Source: Lanius collurio (lineage: Eukaryota; Chordata; Aves; Passeriformes; Laniidae). Taken from it: a stretch of DNA of 64,000 bases. Under the pieces are notes generated by a model, which saw nothing but the letters and a program-made list of their open reading frames with translations, was not told the DNA's origin and did no database searches. Shown here piece after piece: positions 37,060-50,989 of this stretch. The DNA is taken from contig JACBWW010000048.1 of the NCBI GenBank assembly GCA_020086605.1, positions 3,246,802 through 3,310,801 on the forward strand. Direction: 5' to 3'. Positions within the stretch are counted from its first letter, which is position 1, and every line of letters begins with the position of its first letter. A program made the translations under genes and the position numbers.

Positions 37060-37720
37060 TCCTTCTTTTTTATGGTGGCTTGTTCCCTGAGTGCCTGACA
37101 AGTTTGGCAGTGCCTGATAAGTTAGCACTGTATGAGAACTTGAGAAAAACTTTAGACGGAAAGAGAAATGAGATGTGTGAGAGTTCACGGCTGGGATTGT
37201 CAAACAGATAGTATTTTGGATATTGGGGCCCCTGGGAGAATCCTCCTATGCCCAAAGGAAGCACTTTGCAAGATTCATTACTTTAACCAAACCTAAGCAC
37301 TCATTAGCCAGATGGTCACCTGGCCCCGTCCATACCAGTGGACGTAATATGACAGCTAAGATTAGCTATTGCATGTTGCCAAAGTCCTCTGAAACAGCAC
37401 TTGTGGCTCTGGAGAAATGTCATATCAAACTCAGTCGGCTTCTGCAGCTTGTGTAGAAGCTAATCAGCTTTTACTGAACACCCTCTACGCCGTAAACCAA
37501 CACTGTGCACATGCTGTTTGCTAAAATTGCAGGGTGTTTTTCTATCAAGTTGCCTTTCCATTACACGATGCCCTGTGATTTATATTGCTAACTCCGCTGG
37601 ATTGTGAGTACTGCCATGGAGGGCTATCTGAAACATGCAATTCATAATTGAAGTTGTGGATGTATGCTATTGTATCTTCCCTTGTTCAACTGCTGCATAT
37701 GCATTGCTAGTTTAAAAGAG
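37060..37720. promoter_or_regulatory. Candidate conserved noncoding block
   Basis: Several hundred bases of complex unique sequence retain CpGs (ACGGCTGGG, CCCCGTCC, GGACGTAATATGACAG, ACTCAGTCGGC, CTACGCCGTAAACC, ACACGATGCC, CTCCGCTGG). They carry a symmetric homeodomain-type core CAATTCATAATTG near 37638 and the octamer-like CATATGCATTGC near 37697. No frame is convincing (68-77 codons at best). This is the densest CpG-retaining stretch of the desert, so it is a good enhancer candidate. Confidence 0.42.
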
Positions 37721-40700
37721 GTTCTAAACATTTTTGAGGATGTTGTTCATTAAAAAATTTCTTTTGTGACCCACTAGATGATTCTGAGTAGATCAAAATC
37801 AAAATGGAGTTTTAAACACTGTTATGCCTATTTCAGATGATAATATGCTTTTCATAAATAAAACATTTTGGCTTTATCAAAGTAATTATTTGTAATACAA
37901 TTATTTGAAGTTACTGAATAAAAAATGTTGCAGGCTTTCTATGATAGGAAATAATTTAAGATTTCAGCATTTCACACATTTTAAAGACAAGTACATTCTG
38001 AAATGTGAAAATTCCCATGAAATGGAAACTTCATTTTGCAACCAGTTCAACTGATTGACCTCTTTAATACTACAGATTGCAGTTGTATTTTTAGACTTCA
38101 GGAATTCACAATAAATCCAAATATTGATTAACTGGGGTTTTCTAGTAAATATTTGTTTTCTTACTCTCTTCCTTCCATATCTTTCTCTAACACTCTGACT
38201 AATGTTGTTTGGCAGATTATATGTTAAAGCAGATATTTTAATTAAAGGAAAAAAGTATCTTGGCAGGTCAAGCCAGCACCACCAAGTGCTCCTGGATATT
38301 TAACAGCAGAGAACTCTAAATGAAGGTAGCAGAAAAGGACAATGATGCTTGTATCCACAGCCTTTGCTAGTTATTTGGAACTCTGAAGACAACAGGTCCC
38401 CAACAAAGAAGTCACAAATTCATCTGAATTGACAATAGTGATATAAATACCTGCAAAATAAGTATTGTGTCCTGATAGAGGGGTCTGTAAAGATAACTAC
38501 CTATCAGCCAGCTGAGAAAGCCTTTTGGTCATTATTATGATCTAACATGAAGTGTTCCAGAAAATTTATTCTGGATGAGGCAGCAGCTTCTGTAGTGTCC
38601 TCAAGAGATAAGTCATCATGAAGATATCCCACTTCTACTCCTCCTAGAGCTGGATTTGCACTCAGATTATTCTCACAGCATATTATGGCACCTTAAAAAC
38701 TTGCCTGGCAAGGGAAATAAGAGACTAACTTTTCTTCTTTCATCACCTATTTTTTTCTCCCTTACTCCAGTCTTACATTAGATGAACTGATGCACTTTGG
38801 TATAATGCAAATATAATAGGAGTGTGTGATTAGATAAATGAGATTTTTCATTTCAGTTGATGAGATATTATGTCTTCCTATTCTTTACTTTAGATGTTGA
38901 TTTTATTCTGACTAGCAAAACAGAGCTGCTCACAAAGGAAATGAGAATATATTTCATCAGGTTTCCCTCCAAATAATGAATTTAAACATTTTTTTCAGAT
39001 TTTCACGAACAATTATTTGCTTGAATTACATGTGGCAAGAACAGTTATTACATTTATGATACATAACACTCATGCTGTGCTGACTGAAAAAAACCCCTAA
39101 TTTTTCCTTACAAATGTTTCTCACCTGTAAGAAGTAATTAGGATTCCCATTACTTGTAGAGTTTGAGGGGTTTTTTTCACTGTAGCACTGCATTGGAAAG
39201 GAGCAAAATCGATTTTGTGATGTAATAATATTTAGAGAGAGAAAGAGAACAAAAGAGTCAGATTACTAATATACAGGAATATACGTATGCGTATTCCTTC
39301 TTACCATAAATACTGGCATTTTATTTATTTGTATTAATCAATGCATAGGAAACCTACCAAGAATCATTAAAGCAATACATAGTAAAGACAAACCAACAAC
39401 AGAGGACTTTTTTTTAAATCAAGTATCAAATTAAATACTTAGCTAAAGAGCACAGAAATAACCATCCTACTTAGAAAAAAATCAATTTCCAGTTAGTTAG
39501 AGGAAAATGGGTAAAAAAAAAAGGTGGTGAGAAAGAAAATCAAGAGAACAATGCTATGAGCATGAAAAGATAGGTTCCTTCAAAAAAACTGTATTCCCCA
39601 AGCTGTGGAGATAGTTGAAGTCAGCGATACACCATCACTTCAGTATTTTTCAAGGTATGATACGTGTGAAAACAAAGGAAATTAACTGAATGGTTTGTGT
39701 TCTTTTCCCTCCTAATTTGAGTGTTTTCATGAAAGAAATGTCTTCTATTTCTCAGTGTACAAAAGGTACAGACTAAATTAAAAGTGATCTCAAAGCAGCC
39801 ATAAAAATAATACACTAAAATCCAAAAGACCACTAGAAATATGTTTCTCCTAAAACTGTTTCTTCCAAAAGTATTTATTTACTGACTAAATACAACTGTG
39901 TTAATTTTAAAGGTTTCATATACTTTACTCTCTTTTTTTCCACACCAAATGAACAAATAAATATATGGGTCCCATAGTGTTATATAACTAAAGCACCATT
40001 CAACCCTGTAGCAGCAGAACGGGTCAGAGTGCCTCTGACTATCCATGACACTTGACAACTAACTAGCTCCCTCGCATCATTTTGGATCACTCCAATATCT
40101 CCTTCAAAAAGTAGTTTGTCCTAGAGGATCTCAGCAGTGGATATGTGAGGTTAATAAACCTGGATATCTGAATTTTGTACTAGAAGGTCCAGTTAATGAG
40201 AGTGCTGAAGAGCCTCCATATATTTCAGATGTGCATTTCCTTTCCTGAATCTGTACCTGAAAAATATAATGTGTGAGGTTCCTCTTGGCCAGCCTGAGAT
40301 GTTTTTACAAATCAACATTTACATATAAATTAGTTGTCTAGGTATTTAGGCAATGAGAAGCAATAGATATTATAGATCTCAATTCATATGACGTACTTGG
40401 ACATCTCTTTCAGAAGAGAAGTGTCACTCCTCAGAAGAATGTTTTTGTTGTTTGTTGCCTGTAAAAGGAATCTAAGAAATTACCTCTGATTGAAGCTAAT
40501 CCCATCCTAACTCAAGTAAGGATATAGATGTTTCCATTGTCTTTGGTCACCATCACTTCCAAAATATTTTAACAGGGATGAGCTGTCTTCTATCCAGACT
40601 CCATAAAATGAGTTAATTTTGTCTATTACCTTCCTACATTCTTGGTATAAACTGGTAGGTATTTTCTTCTATGTATAAACCCACTAAAGGAAAGGAAAGC

Positions 40701-40980
40701 AAGGCAATGTCTTCCACATAAGAACTTGTAATTAAAACATAGCTTTACACTGGTTTGTTTAAGCATGTCACATTGACACATTCATGTCAGGATGAGTCTC
40801 TCTGACATGGAATCCAGTGGATGCCAACTCCATACCAACTGTGCCATGCCAAGAGGATGGTGGGAGTGAGAGCTAAGAAAAACTGCTGTTGAAAGTGAGA
40901 TGATCTGCAACAGAACTAAGCTTGCACATGGCCTCTGTTGTGGTTGATAACAAAGGGAAAGTAGAGAGCTCTGGAGGCTC
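37721..40980. other. Gene-desert sequence, no recognised feature
   Basis: AT-rich unique DNA. GAGAGAGAAAGAGA near 39234-39248 and small A-tracts are the only low-complexity parts. No repeat family was recognised. Confidence 0.5.
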
Positions 40981-40987
40981 CTAGCAC

Positions 40988-41015
40988 AAAAAAAAAAAAA
41001 AAAAAAAAAAAAAAA
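40988..41015 (+). repeat. A28 homopolymer
   Basis: Twenty-eight uninterrupted A residues make this the longest homopolymer in the window. The upstream 200 bases are of average complexity, but no AATAAA sits 10-30 bases before the run, so a retroposed transcript is not supported. The length is liable to sequencing or assembly error. Confidence 0.95.
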
Positions 41016-41505
41016 GTGGCAGACAGATGTGCTGAATCTTAAAGTCCAGTGCAAATGCATTTAGGTCAGAAAAAGTATAAAGAAAAAGGGAGAAAAATTC
41101 CTAAATATATACATCAGCAGGCTTATAATTTCTTGACGCTGTGAAAAACAACAGTAGTCTCTAATTTTTCTCTCCTGTCCATTTCTTCTCACAGTATCTA
41201 AATGTTTAATGCAGATAAACATCTAAACTCATACACAAATAACAACTATTTTGAAACCACATCTCTTTTTATTCTACCTTGAATTTTCTTTTCTTCCTTT
41301 CATTTACAAATAGAATAAAGAGAGGATATTATGCCAAACTGGACAGTACACAAATTAATATTTCCAAAATTCTACTGTCTGACTGCTTTTATACCATTTA
41401 TAGTTTCATTTTTTTCTGTGATGATGAACTACAGGACTTGGTTTTCACTCTCAAAACTAAGAGCTTCATTAATGTAGGCTGCAATTCTTTTCACATCTTA
41501 TGAAC
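41016..41505. other. Intergenic, no recognised feature
   Basis: AT-rich unique sequence with a 74-codon chance frame. Confidence 0.45.
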
Positions 41506-41509
41506 TAAG

Positions 41510-41725
41510 CAATTTGCTGTTAATTTCACAGTTGTTTCTCATTAATTCTGAGTAGTACTCGGCAGGATGAATTCTGAAAGGGTTCTGAGTTGGCGGAGGG
41601 GATTATGATGGCATTTCAGCAAATCTTTTCTCAAAACTGGCGACTTTAAAGATATTTAGAAGAGGTGATTTGCTGGTATGTCCTGTAATCTTTGTTTTAT
41701 TAGAAATGGCCTGTAAAACTACAAT
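41510..41725. promoter_or_regulatory. Weak candidate conserved element
   Basis: The unique block retains CpGs (ACTCGGCAGG, TGGCGGAGG, TGGCGACTTT) in AT-rich surroundings, with TCATTAATTC at its left edge. It was chosen for CpG retention and complexity only. Confidence 0.28.
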
Positions 41726-43945
41726 TGTCTATACCTCCTCCCTTTTTTTCTGCCATAAAAATTGTTTAGAATTTTTCAGTCTTTCAGTAGTGTCCCCAGA
41801 GTATCAGGAGATCTGACTAGGCTATAGTGACTAATGCCTTAAGTGCTATTAAGAAAATTACCAGAAGAAAAATAAATTTCATGCAGCTCCAAGATAGGCC
41901 TCATAGACTTCAGTTGTTTAGATTTAAATTGTTTAGAATTAACAGTTTGTGAGTTTCTTAAAAGCTTATAAGACAGTATAGCAGAATAACACTGCTAGGT
42001 GTACTACGTCACCTTCTTTATTGTCTTTTTTTTTCCTCTTTTTTTTTTTTTTGGCAACTGGGATGACTTTTCAGAATGCAGCTTTGCATCAATCAGCACT
42101 TCAGAATGCTAACAGGAGAGAGAAGTTCCCAGAAGAACCTGATTTGCTAGATCTGTTCAGACAGACCTTTAATCATTTGCACTCTGCTGAGTACAATACC
42201 TCTGCGATTCCCAAATATTACACACTTGTCTGGTGGTACAATCACTTAACCAGGTTATACAGTAATTCTGGTCCTGAACTACTCAGCCAGGCGTGGAACA
42301 GCCAGGTTCTATGTGCACCCTAGCCTGTGGTCTCACCCTGAGAGGATCCTCCACCCCTGTAGGTGTATATTCAGTGTGTGTGTTCACACCTCCTCTTCTG
42401 AAGTAGGTCCAAAGGGCACAATTAGGGCATGCATATCTATAAATTCTTACCCTTAGACTGAGAGGGCTGTGGAATACTTGCCTTTCTTCTTCATGAAGAG
42501 CTTTAAACACTGAATTATGTTGCTAATTGAAGATCTGATATGTAAGTACTTAAGAGAAAGCTCTCAGATATATAACTGCCCCTTGTTGCCCCTTTCCTAC
42601 TGGTTGCCATTTACATCACAGAAATCAGCATGAAGTCTCTCATGAATCCCTAAATAAGGGTCTAATTATTTTGGCCACTCTGCATGCCAGAGCAGGACAC
42701 CTTACGAAGCCTGCTGACACTCAAGTGATTTTTTTGACAGACAGACTTTCTTGACTATCTGTTGTAGTGACAGTGCAGAGGACCAGTAGCTCCTCCTTGA
42801 TGCTAGACTGAGTGCCAGAGACTGAAACTGAACCGTAAAAACAGAAGTGCTATCTCTGGTGCTTTAAAGACCCTGATGGATTTCTCTTTCATTCAATTGC
42901 ATTGGCTGCTCACATATAGGAACAGTCTGGCATTAATAAATTAATTTAGAGTGACTCCTTTAAAATGACCATCAGCAGGCTGTGGTGGGGATCAGGCTTT
43001 GCTTTACAAGGTGAGAAGCCTGTGTCTGATTTCTTAGTTAGAAGAGGGATGCTTAGTGAAGAGGAGCAGGGAAAATAGTAAAACAGTTACAAGTAAAATT
43101 ATTTTATGAGCTTCCCAATGTGTTCCAAGAATCTTCTGAATTTTAATTAAAATGTGACCTAGCAGCATCCCTGAGTACTTCCTAGTCTAGGGGCTAATTG
43201 GAACATGAATCTCAGATGCCAGGGCAGGAGTGGAACACTGGCCAATATAGTGCTGCCAGCCCCCTCAGAGTGAGCCACCTGCTCCAGCGCTTCGGAGCCA
43301 CACCAAGGAACCCACTTGCTTGCTGGCTGCTCATTCCTTTACTTCTTTTTTCTTAAGATGACTAGATTTGGAATTATTTAAAATGTCTTCTATCCTTTTA
43401 TTTTTTGGAAAGGCAGGTAGTGCAGAGAGCTGCTGGCATATTGAAGCTAAAAAAGGGTTATTAGCAGTAGACAAGTACAGAGGCTTTAGGGAGAATTTCT
43501 GTATCTCTTGCCTCATCCTATCCACATCTCATCCTTAATCTTGCTCTCTTTCAGCCTGAAAGAGCACACACTTAGTGTAACCTAATAGTTTTCCTTTCTA
43601 GTCCCCTCTTTCTCCTTTATGCTTTCAATAGATTCAAGGATCAAGGCCCAGATATTTCTTTTAGGTTGTTGAACTTTAACGAAGAAGAATAAAAATGAAC
43701 AAAGCCAACAGTTTTTCATAAGTGATAGCCAACAGAAAACTTCCTCTGGCTGAAAAGTTCAAAGACTGTATTTTCAGAGACAGAGGATTCTAGTTTTCCT
43801 ATCATGCCTTTCCGGATAAATATTTTGTTCTGTTGGGACAGAAAGAAGTAGCTGTGAGTGAGTTTGCAGCCAAATCCTTCATTTAATGATGATTTTGAGG
43901 ACTATTCTGTGCAAGCGAGTCTGGAATGCCTGTGGTTGGATAGAG
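41726..43945. other. Intergenic, no recognised gene
   Basis: Unique sequence with a T14 tract at 42039-42052. Opposed frames of 100 (+, 42021-42323) and 75 codons (-) show no domain. A somewhat GC-richer patch at 43180-43330 is unidentified. Confidence 0.4.
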
Positions 43946-43949
43946 GGAT

Positions 43950-44096
43950 AAGAGTGCAGGAAGGAAGCAAAAATAGCAGAAGGGAAAGAGGGAAGAAATC
44001 AAAGTTAAAAGGAAGCAGTAAAGGATTAATAGTAGGCAGGAAGGAGAGCAAGAGAGAAAGCAAGGAGAAAATGCAAAACATGAGAAGGGGTTATTT
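43950..44096 (+). repeat. Polypurine tract
   Basis: Nearly 150 bases are mostly A and G on the + strand (for example GGAAGGAAGC and AGAGAGAAAGCAAGGAGAAAA). The Lys/Arg/Ser-rich end of a 102-codon frame here is a composition artefact. Confidence 0.7.
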
Positions 44097-45965
44097 AAGG
44101 TATACTTTGATTATTTTTATGTGGTCCCCTCTTTTTCCTGAATCCTTTCTTCCATCTTCTTTCTGAGGCAAGAAAAACCAGTTGTTTATCTTTCCAGGTA
44201 AAAATTTAACTCTGGTTCATATTGTGACATGGCAAAGATTTGTCTGGTTGTCTTTTTCAATTCTTTTTCAACGTGTTCTATAAGGGAGTAAATATTTATT
44301 TTTCTTTTGTTTCTCTCACTACCTAATGCCAGAACTTTTTGACATCCAATAGGTGTTTTCTTGGGCAGACATGGGTAATTCAGGTCCTGAATTAGAAAGT
44401 TCATAGAAAACTTAATGCTCAGATTCACCCCATGCAACATAACCCTGAAACTTCCTAAGTCATCTGTTAATTAATGAGAACCATGTCTCCATGAGGCAAA
44501 TTAGAAGTTCCAATTATTCACATTACATAAGTTTACACTTGTCAGCATAGCAACATACATGTTTAAAAAAAAAAAAATCAAAGAGAGATATCCATTGTCT
44601 TTGCATGAAGAATAAATTGTTCTGGAAATGTGTGTTTAACAGGATATATACTCTTTTTCCTTTGAAACTGCATGAGGAAAATGAGGCATAAAAGACATCT
44701 CTGCTGGTACAGGTCTGCCCCTTCTTAAGTCCTTGGTAAAATCTACACTGACTTCAGGAGGAGTGATGGAAGCAATGCAAAATGTCTTTGAGAATTTTAC
44801 CATAGAGGACAGATCTGCAAGGGATTTTAGATAAATATCACAGCACCAGTCCAACAGAGGTACTGTTGCAGGAAAATCTGCAGTCCTGAGTTAGTCTGTT
44901 TCCTTATAGATTGTATGGAAAAGATAAAGACATGCTAGGCAAGGAAGCACTTCAGGAAATGTCAAGATTAAGCATATGCCTTAAACCTTCCCCCTGTGCT
45001 GCAACTTACTTTTGAATTAGAGGAGATGCTGTATTCCACTTGGGATTCCATGATTCTAAAGTCCTGAATTACAGCATTTTACTCCCTAATGAAAGGAGAT
45101 TCCATTCCTCTTCTAGCTTTTGGATGATAAAAGGGCCTAAGAAATACACACTTAGTTTTGTTTGCCACATGGAACTACAATCTCCCACCTCCTAGAAAAG
45201 TGCTTGTTCTCCCCAGCCACATCTTTCCTGGATAATTAAGTAATCACTGGAACAGACAGAAAGTGTGAAGTACTTGATAGTCAACGCCCCTCCCCACGAG
45301 AAAAAAGAAGCTGGGTTCCAGTTCGTGAACCAGTGTATGTATTTAATACTAAGTAATCATTACAGCAGTGACTGGAATCCAGATCTCCCTTTTTCCCAGG
45401 TGACTGCCTTAAGTACCAGACTCTTTCTGTCTTCTGAGAAGCTTGTTCTTTCACTAGCTTAATGAATATTTAATCACTCTCTGTGAAGTGGAACATCACA
45501 TCTCGAAAGGAGAGGCTGTGAGCAGCCAACCCCAGAAAATCTACGAGCCTGATGCTTAGAACATTTTGGTGAGATGTGGTTTCAAATCCTTAACAAAACA
45601 GAATTAATTGAATCAGAATTTTCTACCTTTAAATGAAAACAAGCTCACACTAAACTTAAAGCATATGCTCTATTCTACTTTTATGCAACAAATCCTGAAG
45701 GGCTTGGCAGCCCCCATTCATTTACAGGGCCACAGAACTTGACAAGGCATATCAGGAGTTAAACATATTCCTATGACATTTCACATACAATAAATGTGTT
45801 AGATAAAATAACAAAATCCAAAGATTGTATAGGCATGTGTTATATATCATGGGCATCAGGATTTAGGTAGTTATCAGGTTGTTCAGAAGCAGATTTTAGA
45901 CTCCTGGGTAATTTCAATAATGAAGTGCTGGCTGTTTGGGCTCAGTCTCAAAGAGTTATATCATC
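44097..45965. other. Intergenic, no recognised feature
   Basis: AT-rich unique sequence with an A13 tract near 44564. Chance frames only. Confidence 0.45.
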
Positions 45966-45967
45966 TC

Positions 45968-46085
45968 CTAATTCTCTTTCAGGAGTTAGGAAAATTAAGA
46001 ACATTAATTAGGCAGTCACAGACTGCCTAAATTGGGTGCTTAGGCTTCCTAATTGATTAGTGGAGAGAACTAGGCACCAAAGAGC
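45968..46085. mobile_element. Palindromic repeat remnant related to the TTAGG...CCTAA type
   Basis: The stretch contains an exact hairpin, TTAGGCAGTC / GACTGCCTAA with a 3-base loop (46008-46030). Around it lie CAGGAGTTAGG, GGGTGCTTAGGC, TTCCTAATTGATTAG and ACTAGGCACC. The repeated TTAGG/CCTAA modules resemble those of the remnant at 22286-22340, suggesting the same old palindromic DNA-transposon family. Confidence 0.4.
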
Positions 46086-49000
46086 AGTCCAGAGAGTTTG
46101 CCTACTGGGAGCAGACTCCCATAGAGTTAGCAGCTATGAAACATCAGCCACAGAATTTGCCTATACCATTTCCTCCCTCTGAAGTTCATATATTGATGTT
46201 AGCAGATTCATCCAGTTGCCTGTATTTAGGCATCTGGAGCTGTGAATGTGTGCAGGGTAGATCTCCAGCTGCCCTTTGGTTGACGTCCCAGGTCTATTTA
46301 AAAGTTCCTTGTGTTATGTCCACCAGCTCTGCAGACAGATGAACCTGGGATGTTTGAAATAGCACTAGGGGCTTATTCGTGGATGACTGAATTAAATCTC
46401 AAGTCATCTCAAGCTGAAACAAGTCCTGAACCCAAATCAGAATCCTAATGATAAAACTTTCTTAGACAAAACAGCAGGATCAATTCCAGTTGTGTTTTAA
46501 CAAACATACTTAATAGTTGTAAGGAATTAAGGTTCCTTGTTTCGATGGTATGACACCACTACACTGTGGGCTTTGGCACTGGACATCTATCAGTTTATGG
46601 TCCTAAATGCTAACTTTGTTTCTCAGTTTTTCTATGAAATTCAGGGGGAAAATAGGAATTAGAAATGTAAATATTTTATGGGCCTCCCAGAATGAACTGG
46701 CAGCTAAACAGAAGATTAGAGCAGTAAGTTTTGGACTTGGATCTCAAAAGTAAAATTCAGCTCACCTAACTTTACTTTTACAGCTTAAATGCCCATGACT
46801 GGACAAGTCATATCATCACTTATGAAAGGCATTTGAAGGTCTGGAATAGAAAAACTTTTAGTGGTACCACTTAATGTGACTAAGGACCATTCTTACAAAA
46901 AATGAAGCCATCTGTATTTCATCATAAAACGTTTAACAGTTAAACACCTAAAAACTAGTTCTTTAGTAATTTTGAAATGTAACTATCCTAGAAAGCTCTT
47001 TTAAAAGGGAAACAAAATCATCTGTATACTCATTAATTATTAATACTGAAATGTAAACCATAAAAACACATAGTTTTACCTTAAGCTAACAATGTTGTAC
47101 TTTTTTCATCTTTGTATGTAAATATACAACATGATTATGGATAAACAACTACTATAAATATTCTATCACAAAACAGTTATAAAACAATATCTTTTTAGGT
47201 GTATTATTTGTTCATACCTTTCAAAATAAGTGGAAATTAAAATATATATTATACTTTAAATTGATACATAAAGGAACCTAAGGGATAATTAACTCAAAAT
47301 TAAGGTTTATATGCCATATTCTTGTTTAATATGAATGTTCATTATAAACAGAAAGTAAAGATATTCCTTAATGCCATTTTCCTTGTTTTTATGAGCATGA
47401 TGTTTATGCATGATGGGTAGGAACAGTTTTTTAAACTTTAAGTCCTTTTTAAAGTGTTTGTATCTGAAGATATTTTCATTGCTTTCACTGTTAAAACTCT
47501 TTCTATCCTTACTAAATATTTTTTACAAATAGTATGGTTCAACCAACAGTCATTATAACTCCTGCTTACAAGAGCAGTCTATCAGGGATTAATAAAGGCT
47601 TGCCTATAACTACCACCCTCTCCAATCTGTCTGTTCCTCAAAAGTCTGAAAATGTAGTTTTCCCAGCTTCTGACAGGGTTAATAAACTGGAAATCTCCAA
47701 CAGAACAATCAGGTTTTGCCTTTAAATTTTCTCCACTGAAACGATTTCATAGTTTTGCTCCCCTAAATGAACATGTTTAAGGCCCTGTACTTCTGGCTCC
47801 TGGAGCCCTATGAATGCCCACGTATGTATATTGGTGTATGCATACAACACATCTGTGTTGTACAATATGCTCCTGCCTGCCTTTTTTATGGTCAGATGAC
47901 TATTGAAATCACATAAATATTTTACAGGAGGAAAAGGATTGATTCTCCCTAGCTGTAACCCTTTAAAAATGAAGAGAAATAGGTACCTCCAAGGAGTGAT
48001 TCATCTATCCTGCATGAGGTACTTGTTCAGAGGTGGACTGAATTCCCATGAGATGTTATATCTTTACACTGACTCTAAAGAGACCTTGAACAAACAGTTC
48101 AGGTTCAATGCCTATTTTTTGAATGTCTAAAGCCAGCTGAAGGGAATCTCACCCTAATTAATTGTTCTGTCCCAAAGGAAGAAATCAGTATTACTGTATC
48201 TACACAAATGGAATTGATGATATCCATGTAGCTAGTATGATACAACAGAAGATTAATACTGCTCTTACACCCACTCTCTGTTGTTGCTTCCTTGCCACCT
48301 TTCTGTGGGAGCTGCCTATCATGGCTAACCATCTCAGCTACTTTTCCTTTCCTGTCTGTACCTTTGCCAGAGAATCACCTAAAACTCTCAGGCCCAATGG
48401 TGCAGCACCATCCTGACCAGGACCAGTACTCTCACGTTGGCAGCCCATGCACTGTATTCTGCTCAGCCTTGATCTTACCTAGGCCTTCTGCTGGGATTGT
48501 GAGGCCCTAGCTCAGGGCTAGCAGGTCAAGTTCAGGGGTGAGAAGGAGAAAAAGGCAGACTGTATTTGAAATATCTGAAATACAATGAAGGATGCCCACT
48601 GCATTAATTTTTAAGAGTAGAAGAAAGTAACAAAAATTTTAAAACAGCTAAATATGCAGTCATACAAAATATATTTTGCTACTGACCCTGGGGGTAGATG
48701 TCACTTCCTCTTTTTATCCTCCTTTTCTCTCCACTTCTCTCTACCGTCCCACTTAAGGCAAAGAAATCACCTGGATCTCTGAGAAGGACAGGGAAATTTC
48801 TAGCCCAACCAGCCAATCTGCTGTTGTTCCTTCCACATGAATGACTATGGAGTCGTTCTCATGCTCACACATCTGGAGCCCAAACAAATTCTTGAATGAA
48901 GAGACTCCCTATTTTCCCATCCTCTTTTAAGACTCTCATGAAATTCCTGTAGACCTGGGTCACAAAGACAGGGTGAGGAGGTACAGCTCTCCAAAGCCTG

Positions 49001-50985
49001 TTAACTAGCTGAGGCTTTACGTCTGTGCTAGTGCCATGAAAAGGATAGGCAGCTCCAGAGAGTGATTCAGCTCAGCTATCAGAGTCAGTTGTCTTCAGGT
49101 GAAATAAATCCCCACTCAGAAATGCCCACCTCTCTATTCATGAACAATAGCAGAAATCTGTTATCTTAGACTAGGCAATTTGTCTCTTTTATGGTTAAAG
49201 GAAGGTGAGATGATGGTACAGCTCAATGACCATTTTCTTTGGTCATGAGGTTTCCTCTGTGATGATAAACACAGAGATGCCACCTACCATGACAGATGTG
49301 CCTGTGAAATGAGCCAACACATGAATTTCATCAGATTCACTTTCAGACCATTAATTACAGCAGATACCTTGGGGTCTGCCCCCCAAGGGTGCCTTGGTAG
49401 TGGTGGTAATCACATTAATTCTGGGAGTAAGGAATGTGCACTAATCCCATACACAAACCACAGTGCCACTTAGTGCCAGACCTAAGGGGCACGCCACAGA
49501 ATAAAGAAGAATGGGAAAAGATACAGACAAAATAATGCATGCAAAGAAGCAAATACAATGTTTCTTGTATGAAGAAGCGAGGAGTGGGATGGGAAGAATG
49601 AGGTCAGGTAAATGGAGTATTCTGTGCAGAAAGACAGGGCTAGGTGAAGGGACTGAAGGTCAGATGGGGAGAGGGAGCATTTTCTTTATATTGTATCTCC
49701 ACAGTAACACAGAAACAATCTCCTTGGGATCAGTGGGCATTCCATGTCCATGTACACCTTTTAAAATGAATATGTGAGGAAACTACTGCTTGGTGGTTGT
49801 GGTGATTATTTCCCATTAGACATTGTGTAGAGACCATCAAGCTCATTCCACTTCAGATTATGGAATGAACTAAAATTGAAGTCCTCAAGGTGAGAAGCTA
49901 GGTTTTTATCCACTATACTAAAGTGAGGTTTTTTTACATTAAACAACTGTGTGAGGAAAGATTGTGCAACAGCTGGAAGTACACTGTAAATATCAAGGTT
50001 ACCAAAAGTCACAGAGCAACCTTTCCAATAATCTGAAGGGGTGATAGGAAGAGTTATGCAGTGAATTTGTATCAATACAGAAATCATTAACCCTACACCC
50101 TCACTTAGATTTGCATTAAAGAAGCAGCTGACTGTATTTTCATGCTCATTGCTTTTACCCTGCCATAACTGTTTAGCAGGTTGGCAAGTTTACTGTCTTT
50201 GAGTATACATGTGCATATGTGTGTCCACCTATGTGTTTGTGAATGTTTGTTGAGAAACATATAATACCCTAAGTCCCTTATGTTATGAAATAGTGTGCAT
50301 ATATAATTCAAATATTTTAAACAGGCGCTCTTAAAGACCATTTAAGGTGATTCAATTATGTGAATCCAGATTCTGCCAGTTTCGCAGGTGTTAAGGAATG
50401 TTATTTTGGGCAGTCCTACTGAAATATGTAAGATTCTTACGAAATTAGTTAATCATGCAGAATCTGACCCAAACTGTTATTTCCACAGATCACTGTAAAC
50501 AATTATTTGTGTTCTTAGACTTATGCAGTCTGTTGCCACCTCTGTACTCCATGGTTTGTCCCATCCTTTATAGATGAGCCCTTGTAAAGCTAGAGATCAT
50601 TGGGATACCTGAGTCCCCTATCCACATAAACCAGCAACTACTTGCATTATTTTTCAGTGACAATGATTTGAAACCCTACAGTGGGCAGTCAATTTTAACT
50701 GGAAAACCAGGAAAGGCTATTTAATAGTGAAATAAGTAATCAGGAAGCAAGTAAAAGTGAATCATTAGCATGGTTAAGAAAAAATAAACAGACAAAAAGT
50801 AACTGAAAAAGCAAGGATAAAATTAAACAGTAATGATAATTTATAGTAAGATACTCTGAGACATGACAGAAGTCTCAGTACACCAAAAGGAAAATCTTGT
50901 TTGCTCAAATTATTTGTTTCTTCTGTCTAATGAATGTAATTCTAATATACAAGTGATAACACTGGCATTTCTTTGAAATGTTGAT
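46086..50985. other. Gene-desert sequence, no recognised gene
   Basis: Mostly AT-rich, with a slightly GC-richer stretch at about 48280-49500. Frames are 93 codons or shorter without domains. A 9+2+9 hairpin lies at 47843-47862. Confidence 0.45.
47843..47862. repeat. Short perfect hairpin 9+2+9
   Basis: TACAACACA and TGTGTTGTA are exact reverse complements separated by TC. It is too short for a terminator or microRNA claim. Confidence 0.8.
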
Positions 50986-50989
50986 TCAG

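Noticed and set aside
40780..41015. Processed pseudogene ending in A28
   Set aside because: No polyadenylation signal close to the run, no target-site duplication and no recognised coding remnant.
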